DNA of 64,000 bases from ECT2AJA-110-A sp035399845. Its GTDB lineage: Bacteria; Planctomycetota; Phycisphaerae; UBA1845; UTPLA1. Positions 1 to 7,596 of the stretch are shown in pieces. The stretch spans positions 11,136 to 75,135 of the forward strand of contig DAOPJV010000030.1 in the NCBI GenBank assembly GCA_035399845.1, given 5' to 3'. Each line of letters starts with the position of its first letter. Positions within the stretch are counted from its first letter, which is position 1. Both the position numbers and the translations under genes were made by a program. A model generated the notes under the pieces. It saw nothing but the letters and a program-made list of their open reading frames with translations, did no database searches and had not been told where the DNA came from.

Positions 1-1
1 C

Positions 2-1018
2 GACGAGATCGAGCACGTCGCGATTCACTCGAAGGCGCCGATCCTGCTGACGGGACCGACGGGCGCCGGGAAGTCGAGCCTGGCGCGGCGCATCTTCGAC
101 CTTAAGAAGCTGCGGCACGGTGGGGCGGGGCGCTTCGTCGAGGTCAACTGCGCCACGATCCGCGGCGACGGCGCCATGTCGGCCCTCTTTGGTCACAAGC
201 GTGGCGCGTTTACCGGCGCCGCCCGGGATCGCGCGGGCCTCCTGCGTGAAGCCGACGCCGGTCTGCTCTTCCTCGACGAAGTGGGCGAACTCGGCATCGA
301 CGAACAGGCGATGCTGCTTCGCGCGATCGAGGAGAAGCGCTTCCTGCCCGTGGGATCCGATCGCGACGTGGAGAGCGATTTTCAGCTGATCTGCGGCACG
401 AATCGTGATCTCGGCGTCGCCGTTCGGACGGGCGTGTTTCGAGACGACTTACTTGCGCGAATCAACTTGTGGAGCTTTGAACTGCCGGGCCTCGCCGATC
501 GGCGTGAGGATATCGAACCCAATATCGAGTACGAACTGCTCAAGCTGACGGACGCGACGGGGCGCCGCTATCGATTCAACAAGGAGGCGTTTGACGCCTT
601 CCTGCGATTTGCCAGGTCGGCCGACGCCTCCTGGCGCGGAAACTTTCGTGACCTCAACGCCGCCCTCGCGCGCATGGCGACAATGGCGCCGACCGGCCGG
701 ATCACAACCGAGATTGTTGATCGGGAGATCGGGCGGCTGCGCGCGTCCTGGTCCATGCTGGCGGCGCCGACCTCATCCGCCGACGCGTCCGTGGTGGCGT
801 CGATGCTTGGCGAACGCATCAATGAGATCGACGAATTTGATCGCGTGCAGCTGGTTCATGTCGTGAGTGTCTGTCGCGCGTCGAAGTCCCTTTCCGACGC
901 CGGGCGACGCCTCTTCAGCGCATCCCGCCGGCGCCGCAGGATCGCCAACGACGCCGATCGCCTCCGCAAATATCTCTCGAAGTTCGATCTCGACTTCGCC
1001 GGTATCACAGGGGCGTAG
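2..1018 (+). CDS. rtcR: RtcR-type sigma-54-dependent activator (5' truncated by window edge)
   Basis: The reading frame is open from base 2, so only the last 338 residues are present. Visible parts of an AAA+ sigma-54 activator are Walker A TGPTGAGKS (local residues 17-25), the sigma-54 contact loop GAFTGA (68-73) and Walker B GLLFLDEVGEL. The stretch WRGNFRDLNAALARMA and the C-terminal DNA-binding end with LSDAGRRLF and NDADRLRKYL match RtcR, the regulator of RNA 3'-phosphate cyclase and RtcB ligase operons, better than generic NtrC proteins. The N-terminal CARF-like sensor domain expected in RtcR lies outside the window. No rtcA or rtcB gene follows, so any target operon must lie upstream or elsewhere. 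A double-hairpin repeat lies 25 bp after the stop. Confidence 0.88.
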   Translation, partial: DEIEHVAIHSKAPILLTGPTGAGKSSLARRIFDLKKLRHGGAGRFVEVNCATIRGDGAMSALFGHKRGAFTGAARDRAGLLREADAGLLFLDEVGELGIDEQAMLLRAIEEKRFLPVGSDRDVESDFQLICGTNRDLGVAVRTGVFRDDLLARINLWSFELPGLADRREDIEPNIEYELLKLTDATGRRYRFNKEAFDAFLRFARSADASWRGNFRDLNAALARMATMAPTGRITTEIVDREIGRLRASWSMLAAPTSSADASVVASMLGERINEIDEFDRVQLVHVVSVCRASKSLSDAGRRLFSASRRRRRIANDADRLRKYLSKFDLDFAGITGA

Positions 1019-1043
1019 CCGTTTCGCCGGCGAGCGCGCTTTG

Positions 1044-1098
1044 CTGGTACGAGATTCCCATCTCGTACCCCACGTCGCAGGATTTCCTTCCTGCGTCC
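1044..1098. repeat. Double-hairpin REP-like repeat, copy 1
   Basis: Two palindromes lie side by side: GGTACGAGAT-TCCC-ATCTCGTACC (1046-1069, perfect 10 bp arms) and CGCAGGA/TCCTGCG (1076-1095). A near-identical copy lies at 2000-2053 and a truncated first half at 1969-1990. The copies bracket the minus-strand dioxygenase gene. It may act as a bidirectional terminator between the convergent rtcR and dioxygenase genes. Confidence 0.8.
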
Positions 1099-1224
1099 AC
1101 CAAGTCCCGGGATGACGCAACCGCAGATTCATCGAACGCGACACGCGCGCCAATTATCGCAACCCCACGGCCGGAGACTCGCAGGGCGGGTTTCACCCGC
1201 CTATGGACCTCTTGCGGCGCACGA

Positions 1225-1953
1225 TCAGGCCCGATCAAACCAGTCGAGATCGCCAGGTAACTCATCGCACGCGAATTCCAGGTGCACGACGCGCCGATGC
1301 GCCGGCGATGAGGCGGGCCGCGACGCATGTGGCAGGAGTGGTCGCATCGCAATGACGGCGCCGCGTTGACATGTCAGCGTCGAGATTGCGCATCGTGAGC
1401 GCGTCGCCGTCACGGCTTCCGCGTCCAGCCGACCTTGTCGATGGGCGCCGGAGGCGACAAGCAGCGCTCCATTGTCCTCGCCGCAGTCATCCAAATGAAC
1501 CCGAAGCGCAACCATCCCCGAGAGGACATCCCCCGTCGCTCGCACATGGGGTATTCCCGCCTTGACGGACCAAGGTCCGAATCCGGGGACGTCACGCCGC
1601 TCGCGCACCGCGATCGTCACATCCTGATGCCAGCGAATACTCCAGTTCGCTCCGGCCGGTTTGTCGAAGAGCAGTGAACGTGTGACGAACGCCGGCGCCC
1701 CGAGCAGTGCGCTTGCGATCTCTCGAAGGCGTGCAACGGCGCCGGAGTCGATCAAGTGCGGAACGGCGCGATGTACATCGCGCATGGCGTACGCGTCGTT
1801 TCGTCGCCGCCGCGCGGCGCCGTCGTGGCACGCCTGTTCAATCGCGGCCGTCAGCGTGTCGATTTCGGCGTCGCTGAAGACGCGCTCGATCGTCGCGTGC
1901 CCAAGACGCTCGAATTCGACAACCAGGTCCGAGTTCAACGGTGTTGCAGTCAA
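1225..1953 (-). CDS. Phytanoyl-CoA dioxygenase (PhyH) family protein
   Basis: About 242 residues of a PhyH-like Fe(II)/2-oxoglutarate oxygenase. The usual order is seen: an N-terminal helix region, WSIRWHQD with the HxD metal-ligand pair, a central VALRVHLDDCGEDNGALLV strand pair, and a late LLPHAS histidine with a downstream arginine. I chose the TTG at 1953 because AAGGA lies seven bases upstream. The frame extends to an ATG at 1995, but that part lies in a truncated copy of the neighbouring hairpin repeat and is unlikely to be translated. The substrate cannot be told; this family hydroxylates many small molecules. The gene stands alone between repeat copies, convergent with rtcR. Confidence 0.8.
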   Translation of the reverse strand: MTATPLNSDLVVEFERLGHATIERVFSDAEIDTLTAAIEQACHDGAARRRRNDAYAMRDVHRAVPHLIDSGAVARLREIASALLGAPAFVTRSLLFDKPAGANWSIRWHQDVTIAVRERRDVPGFGPWSVKAGIPHVRATGDVLSGMVALRVHLDDCGEDNGALLVASGAHRQGRLDAEAVTATRSRCAISTLTCQRGAVIAMRPLLPHASRPASSPAHRRVVHLEFACDELPGDLDWFDRA

Positions 1954-1968
1954 CTGGATCCTTGATCT

Positions 1969-2053
1969 CTGGTACGAAGTTCCCATCTCAGGCATGTCGC
2001 TGGTACGAGATTCCCATCTCGTACCCCGCCTCGCAGGAATCCCTTCCTGCGTC
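1969..2053. repeat. Double-hairpin REP-like repeat, truncated copy plus full copy 2
   Basis: Positions 1969-1990 carry a decayed first half (GGTACGAAGT-TCCC-ATCTC). Positions 2000-2053 carry a full unit with arms GGTACGAGAT (2002-2011) and ATCTCGTACC (2016-2025), then the GCAGGAA/TTCCTGC hairpin. It sits between the dioxygenase start and the end of the glycosyltransferase gene, both on the minus strand. Confidence 0.75.
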
Positions 2054-2087
2054 CGCTGAATCCTTCAGGAGCGCCCGCGGCGTCAGC

Positions 2088-3386
2088 TCATCCGATACGA
2101 CTCAGGGCGGCGGCCAGCTCACCCGCCAGCGCCTGACGACTATACGATCGAAACCCGGCGCCGAGTTCGATTGCCGGCGCGGGCCGTTCCTTCACGTACG
2201 ACCGCAGCCGCTCAATCGCTTCTGCAAGGGCTGACGAATCGCCGAGCGGCGCCACAAATGTCCGATCGCCGACGAATCGGCGCAGCAGCTCGCTGTCATT
2301 GCCGCCGGGCGACTGCTCAAGACAGAGGATCGGCCGGCCCGCCTGGACGTACTCGAACACCTTCGCGTTGTGTCCCCAGCGGCCGACATAATCTCCGACG
2401 AGCAGGAGCAGGGCGTCGGCGTCGCGCATCTCTCGTCGCGCCGTATCCCGATCCACCAGGCCCGTCGTTTCGACAACCCCCGAGAGACCGAGGGATGACA
2501 CGTAGTCGCGCGACAGATTTCCCACAAACCGGAATCGCACATCGCCGAGGGCGGATTGTCCCGTAATCGCCTGAAGCGAGGCGAAGAAGTCCTCCGGCTG
2601 GTTGCGGGCGATCACTGTGCCGACATGCGCGATGGTCATCGGCCTATGTGCGAGCACATCCGTCGCCGCGGCGTCGGCGCCTTCATTGACTTCAGATTGC
2701 GACGCGTCCCAGTCCGCGATGGGTTCATAGCCGTTGGGAATGACATGAACCCGGGATCGATCGACGCCGTTCTCCTCGGCGATCGCGTTTGCCATGTTTT
2801 CGGAGACCGCCAGGATGGCCGAGGCCGACTGGACGGCCTCGCGCTCCAACGAACAATGCTTCTCGCGAATCTTCGCGCTGTCCGGCTCATATCCGCCCGG
2901 TCCCAGCCATCGATCGCGAAAATCGAGCGTGAGCGGCGCCTTGGCGATCGCCTTCGCCTCCAGGGCAAGCTGAACCACGCTTGCCGGCGGAAAGGACGCC
3001 AGGATCATGTCGAATCGTGTCTCAACGCAGAGGGCGCCGACTTTTTCGATGGCCGCTTTCTTCCATCGAACGAATCGATCGGGAAAGACGAATCGCTTCA
3101 GCAGCTTTTTCCATGCGGGCGTCCCGGGCTGTCGCGGATCGAAATCCGCGAACAGAGGCCCGGCCTTCGCCATGGGATCCGGAATGCGAACGATGGTTGT
3201 CGATTCCTCCATCGCATCGCCTGCGCCGTCGCCGCGATCCGCACACACGACCGTCACGCGCCAACCGTGCTCGGGGAGATACGTCGCAAAGCTCCGCATC
3301 CGCTCGGCCGCCGCGCCGACGGCCGGCGGGTACCAATAGGAAAGCAGCAGCAGGTTCTTCGTCGCGGTCTCGCTCACGCAGCGCAT
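2088..3386 (-). CDS. Glycosyltransferase family 4 protein
   Basis: About 432 residues with a GT-B fold. The N-terminal half has NLLLLSYWYPPAVGAAAER, typical of GT4 enzymes resembling WbuB/WcaI, and a TLDFRDRWLG acceptor-domain motif. The C-terminal half has VHVIPNGYEP, TIAHVGT and a KVFEYVQAGRPIL donor-site segment. It probably transfers a sugar from a nucleotide donor to a growing glycan at the cytoplasmic face. The frame is open further upstream to 4055, but that extension has no similarity to the family and runs antisense through the next gene. The start at 3386 precedes the conserved N-terminus; no strong ribosome site was seen. It is divergent from the GT4 gene at 3516. Confidence 0.85.
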   Translation of the reverse strand: MRCVSETATKNLLLLSYWYPPAVGAAAERMRSFATYLPEHGWRVTVVCADRGDGAGDAMEESTTIVRIPDPMAKAGPLFADFDPRQPGTPAWKKLLKRFVFPDRFVRWKKAAIEKVGALCVETRFDMILASFPPASVVQLALEAKAIAKAPLTLDFRDRWLGPGGYEPDSAKIREKHCSLEREAVQSASAILAVSENMANAIAEENGVDRSRVHVIPNGYEPIADWDASQSEVNEGADAAATDVLAHRPMTIAHVGTVIARNQPEDFFASLQAITGQSALGDVRFRFVGNLSRDYVSSLGLSGVVETTGLVDRDTARREMRDADALLLLVGDYVGRWGHNAKVFEYVQAGRPILCLEQSPGGNDSELLRRFVGDRTFVAPLGDSSALAEAIERLRSYVKERPAPAIELGAGFRSYSRQALAGELAAALSRIG

Positions 3387-3515
3387 TGAAACCGTTGACG
3401 CGATCGTCGTCCACGCGGCCTTCGAAAGTTCGAGTGCGCCAAATTCCAGCCGGATGCGATACAATGCGATGGCGAATGCGGGCGCAGGCGCCAACTTCGC
3501 CGTTGACGGATCCTG

Positions 3516-4700
3516 ATGAACGAACTTGCCGGCAAACACATCGTCATCGTTCCCGCCTGGTGGCCGTCGCCCGAACAGCCGCAGGCCGGAATCTTCTTTC
3601 AGGACTACGTCGCCGCGTTCTCCGCGGCCGGCGCAACAGTCGGCGTGATTTATCCCGACCTGGTGGGGCTTCGTCATTGGGGGCGCGGCGAACGCAAACC
3701 CATTTTTCCACGCATCACGCATGAGGAATCGACCGCCGCCGCCCCCGTCGTGCGCATCCGCGGTCTTCAGTCCTCCTTCGGCAGCGTCGCGCGACAGGCG
3801 CGCCGGACGCGCGACTGGCTCGCCAGGGGGCTGCGCGCGTATCGCGATCGAGTTGGCGAACCGGACCTCCTCCACGCCATGTGCGCCGTTCCCACCGCCT
3901 GGGCCTGCGCGAATCTCGATGATCCACTCGCGAAGCGCGTCGTTCTCACGGAGCACACGGGGCCGTTCTCGCTCGTTATGCAATCGGATGAATCGTCGGC
4001 GCTGGCGCGCGGCGCCTTCCGCGCCGTCGTAAGTCGTGTCGCTGTCAGCGATCATCTGCGCCGACAGATCGTCGCGGCGGGCATCGATGACTCCATCGAG
4101 GTCATCGGTAACCCGGTCTCAGACATGTTCACGCCGGCCGACGCTGGCGACAGGTCGCCTTCGGATCGCGTTCGCGCCCTCTATGTCGGTCGCCTGACGC
4201 GCGAGAAGGGAATCCCGATGCTTGTCGGGGCGATCGAGTCCGCGCTGGATGTCGCGAAGGCGTGCGAATTCCATATCGTCGGCGACGGACCGCTCGGCGT
4301 GACGCTGGCGCCCTTCGAGCACGATCCGGAACGGCGTGTCACGCGTCACGCCGCCTGCCCGCGGGCGGAGGTTGTTTCCCACATGCGTCGCGCCGACTTC
4401 CTTGTTCACCCGACGCTCGGGGAGACGTTCGGAATGACGGTGGCGGAAGCGCTTTGCACGGGCCTGCCCGTCGTCACAACGCGGGGCGTGGCTTGTGCCG
4501 AGTTTATTGATGACGACAATGGTATATTGGTCGAACCGGGCGACGAGCGCGCCCTGGCGGCGGGGCTGAAGCAGATGATCGCCCGCCATCGCGACTACGA
4601 TCGCGCGGCCATCGCCGCTCGGGCGCGATCGCGCTTCAGTGGCGCCGCCGTGGCCGCGGCGTATCGAGATCCATACGAACGCGCCATTGTCGCGCGATAA
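3516..4700 (+). CDS. Glycosyltransferase family 4 protein
   Basis: 394 residues. The N-terminus HIVIVPAWWPSPEQPQAGIFFQDYV is an acceptor-domain start, with VVLTEHTGPF in the middle. The C-terminal Rossmann domain has VIGNPVSDMF, ALYVGRLTREKGIP and the EX7E-type donor motif in HPTLGETFGMTVAEALCTG. It is a retaining sugar transferase, probably of a surface polysaccharide pathway. Twelve bases separate it from the asparagine synthetase gene, so the two are likely one transcription unit. Its start lies about 130 bp from the divergent GT4 gene, a shared promoter region. Confidence 0.88.
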   Translation: MNELAGKHIVIVPAWWPSPEQPQAGIFFQDYVAAFSAAGATVGVIYPDLVGLRHWGRGERKPIFPRITHEESTAAAPVVRIRGLQSSFGSVARQARRTRDWLARGLRAYRDRVGEPDLLHAMCAVPTAWACANLDDPLAKRVVLTEHTGPFSLVMQSDESSALARGAFRAVVSRVAVSDHLRRQIVAAGIDDSIEVIGNPVSDMFTPADAGDRSPSDRVRALYVGRLTREKGIPMLVGAIESALDVAKACEFHIVGDGPLGVTLAPFEHDPERRVTRHAACPRAEVVSHMRRADFLVHPTLGETFGMTVAEALCTGLPVVTTRGVACAEFIDDDNGILVEPGDERALAAGLKQMIARHRDYDRAAIAARARSRFSGAAVAAAYRDPYERAIVAR

Positions 4701-4712
4701 AGGACGGGCCGG

Positions 4713-6731
4713 ATGTGCGGAATCGCCGGAATACTCCTGGATGAAGTCGATCCGGCCATGCCGGCGCGTCTTGCCGCCATGACGCAGACGATGTTTCATC
4801 GTGGCCCCGACGACGGCGGCGGTGTCGTGTTCGGCATGGGCGGCAGACCGAGCGTCGAGCGGCGTTTTCCGAAGAAGGATGACGCCCCCGACTGGAGCTA
4901 CATTCCCGCCAAGCTCGGCGTCGCCTCCCGTCGATTGGCGATCGTCGATCGCAGCGACGCCGGACGACAACCGATGGCGAGCGACGACGGCCGCGTCTGG
5001 CTGGTCTACAACGGCGAAATCTACAACCACGAATCGCTGCGAAGTGAGCTCGCCGGGCAGGGCATGCGCTTCCGCGGTCACAGTGACACGGAAACGCTGC
5101 TCAACGGCTATCGCGCGTGGGGGAGCGAAGTCTTCGCGAAGCTCGAGGGTATGTACGCCTGCGCGATCGTCGACTGGTCCGCCGGCAGGATGTTCCTCGC
5201 CCGCGATTTCTTCGGCGTCAAGCCGCTCTACCTCTGCCGCTTTGATGGCGGCATGGCCTTCGCCTCGGAGATCAAGGCGCTGCTCACGCTTCCCGGCCAG
5301 CCCGCCGGCATCAACGAGGCCGTCCTTCGCGACTTCCTCTGCGACGGTCGCATCGACACGAGCGACGACACGATGTTCGATGATGTCTGGTCGCTGCCGG
5401 GGGGCGCCATGCTGGAGCTGGACCTTCGCGGCAAGGGAACCATGCACGCGGGCGGGCGATTGTCATTCGTCGCCAGGCCATTCGCCGCGAGCCGCGAGAG
5501 CCGGACCGATGCGCTGCGAGAGTCGCTCAGAGCGTCGGTCCGCCAGCATCTGCTGGGCGAGGCGCCGATCGGCAGTTGCCTGTCCGGGGGGCTGGACAGC
5601 TCCTCCATCGTTTGCCTGGCCAGTGAGATTCGTCGCGGCGGAGAATTCGACCAGTTGTCGCAGCACACGTTCACGGCCGTTCTGCCGGGCGATGCGCTGG
5701 ATGAATCGGATTACGCCCAGGCCGTGATCGACGCGTGCGAGGGGCTGGAATCGCATCGCATCACGCCGTCGCCTGAACGGTTCGTCGAATGCGTCGGCGA
5801 CCTCGTGCGCCATCAGGAGCAGCCGTTCGGTTCTCCGTCGATCTACATGCAGTGGGAGGTCATGCGCCTGGCGCGAGAGGCGGGCGTGACAGTTCTCCTC
5901 GACGGTCAGGGCGGCGATGAGCTCTTCTGCGGTTACGAAGGTCATATCCCGATGTTCCTCGCGGACCTGTTGAGACGTGGGAAACTCCTCCGATTTCGCA
6001 GGGAATTCAAGGCGGCGAAGGCGGGACATTTCGCGGGTCGCAGGCTGTGGAAGCACGTGGTCGCGTCGCTGCTGCCGGCGGCGACGCGCGATCGAATGCG
6101 GCGAACCGAATGGGCCGTGAAACGCCCGTGGCTTGATCCGGAGATCTTCGCGCCGGAACCCTCGCCGAAAATGAACGAGCGGCTCGATATTCGCGTCGAA
6201 CCGTCGCCACAGTATGCGCGATCCGCATTTGAACAACGCTGGTGGGCGACGATTCGCAGTGAATCGCTGCCGGCGCTCCTGAGATTCGAGGACCGGAACT
6301 CGATGGCGTTTTCGATCGAGGCCCGAGTGCCGATGCTGGCGCCACGCATGCTGTCAGAGGCGACGGGGATATTCGCCGGCGAGACAGACGCGTCCGTTCC
6401 GAATTGCGCCGGCGCCGACGAGAAAATCGTCGATGGCGTGTTGAAGGCGAATCTGCGTGCGGCCATGAAGGGCGTCGTGCCCGACAAGGTTCTCCATCGA
6501 ACGGACAAGATCGGCTTCAGCGCACCGACTCTCAAATGGATGCGCGGCGGTCTCGCCGACTGGTGGCGCGAGCGCGTGACGTCGAAGACGTTCATCGAAC
6601 GCGGTTGCTTCGATGAGAAGGGTGTCGTCGATCTCGTCAATCGGTTTGATCAGGGCGACGACGAAGCCGCGCCCCACCTCTGGCGCCTCGCCATCACCGA
6701 GGAATGGGCCCGCGCCTTCCTCGATCGCTGA
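4713..6731 (+). CDS. asnB: Asparagine synthetase (glutamine-hydrolysing)
   Basis: 672 residues in the two-domain AsnB layout. Met-Cys-Gly-Ile places the catalytic Cys2 of the class II glutamine amidotransferase domain, followed by HRGPDD and LVYNGEIYNH. The ATP-pyrophosphatase loop SGGLDSS is at residues 291-297, and a later GGDELF and RDNSMAFSIEARVP-like stretch (RNSMAFSIEARVP) completes the synthetase domain. An AAAGGA site precedes the ATG. Placed next to glycosyltransferases, this type often amidates an uronic acid or other precursor in exopolysaccharide clusters rather than making free asparagine. The context therefore leaves the acceptor open. Confidence 0.9.
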   Translation: MCGIAGILLDEVDPAMPARLAAMTQTMFHRGPDDGGGVVFGMGGRPSVERRFPKKDDAPDWSYIPAKLGVASRRLAIVDRSDAGRQPMASDDGRVWLVYNGEIYNHESLRSELAGQGMRFRGHSDTETLLNGYRAWGSEVFAKLEGMYACAIVDWSAGRMFLARDFFGVKPLYLCRFDGGMAFASEIKALLTLPGQPAGINEAVLRDFLCDGRIDTSDDTMFDDVWSLPGGAMLELDLRGKGTMHAGGRLSFVARPFAASRESRTDALRESLRASVRQHLLGEAPIGSCLSGGLDSSSIVCLASEIRRGGEFDQLSQHTFTAVLPGDALDESDYAQAVIDACEGLESHRITPSPERFVECVGDLVRHQEQPFGSPSIYMQWEVMRLAREAGVTVLLDGQGGDELFCGYEGHIPMFLADLLRRGKLLRFRREFKAAKAGHFAGRRLWKHVVASLLPAATRDRMRRTEWAVKRPWLDPEIFAPEPSPKMNERLDIRVEPSPQYARSAFEQRWWATIRSESLPALLRFEDRNSMAFSIEARVPMLAPRMLSEATGIFAGETDASVPNCAGADEKIVDGVLKANLRAAMKGVVPDKVLHRTDKIGFSAPTLKWMRGGLADWWRERVTSKTFIERGCFDEKGVVDLVNRFDQGDDEAAPHLWRLAITEEWARAFLDR

Positions 6732-6832
6732 CAATTCCACCGTGTGCCACTGCTCTCAAGCAGTGCGACTGACGCGCAACGCCCGGATTTCGACAGGCAC
6801 ACAAAGTCGAATCACGCTACACTGGCCCCAAC

Positions 6833-7585
6833 ATGGCTCACGACGATTCCATCCGGCGGCTCGCCGACTATCTCCGCGGCGCCACCAATGGCGTCGCCTT
6901 TACCGGCGCCGGCATTTCGACGGAGAGCGGGATCGCCGATTTTCGCAGCCCCGGCGGCGTCTGGTCGCGCCATCAGCCCGTCGATTTCAAGGACTTCCTC
7001 AACGACGCCGAGGAGCGCCGCCGATTCTGGATCATTCGGCGTGAGACGATTCCCTCGTTTCTCAACGCGCAACCCAACGCGGGCCATCACGCCATCGCCG
7101 ACCTCGAGCGTCAAGGTCGCCTGAAGGCTGTCGTTACGCAGAACATCGACGAACTCCATCAGCGCGCCGGCAGCCAGCGCGTGCTGGAAGTCCATGGCAC
7201 CGCCATGAAAGTCCATTGCCTGTCGTGTGACAAACGCTGGACGGCCGAGGAGATTCAGCCACGCATCGAGGCGGATGAACTCGATCTTACCTGTGACGAA
7301 TGCGGTGGCCTGCTGAAGAGCATGACAGTCAGCTTCGGTCAGACGCTGCCCGCCGACGTGTGGATGGAGTCCATGCAGCTCGCCCGCAAATGCGATGTCT
7401 TCCTGGCGATGGGGTCCAGTCTCGTCGTTTATCCAGCCGCAGAACTGCCTCAATCAGCGAAACGCAATGGCGCGACGCTGATCATTATCAACCGCGATGA
7501 GACGCCACTGGATCCGCTCGCGGACCTCGTTATCAACGCCCCGATCGGCGAGACGATGAAGGTCGTGATGGCCGCGATCGAATAA
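6833..7585 (+). CDS. cobB: NAD-dependent protein deacylase, Sir2 family
   Basis: 250 residues, full length for a bacterial sirtuin. Motifs in order are the NAD-binding FTGAGISTESGIADFR, TQNIDELHQRAG, and VLEVHG with the catalytic His at residue 121. Then come two zinc pairs, CLSC and CDEC, the late MGSSLVVYPAAELP and the IINRDETPLD NAD-ribose region. It removes acyl groups from lysines using NAD. This is a canonical deacylase and is distinct from the SIR2-like defence gene near 27 kb. It is convergent with the GH3 gene, with only 11 bases between the stops. Confidence 0.92.
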   Translation: MAHDDSIRRLADYLRGATNGVAFTGAGISTESGIADFRSPGGVWSRHQPVDFKDFLNDAEERRRFWIIRRETIPSFLNAQPNAGHHAIADLERQGRLKAVVTQNIDELHQRAGSQRVLEVHGTAMKVHCLSCDKRWTAEEIQPRIEADELDLTCDECGGLLKSMTVSFGQTLPADVWMESMQLARKCDVFLAMGSSLVVYPAAELPQSAKRNGATLIIINRDETPLDPLADLVINAPIGETMKVVMAAIE

Positions 7586-7596
7586 GGTCGTACGCA

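Noticed and set aside
3387..4055. Upstream extension of the minus-strand GT4 gene
   Set aside because: It runs antisense through the plus-strand GT4 gene, and the GT4 fold begins just after 3386.
6833..7585. Sirtuin as part of a defence system
   Set aside because: It has the zinc pairs and catalytic His of a normal protein deacylase and no defence neighbour.
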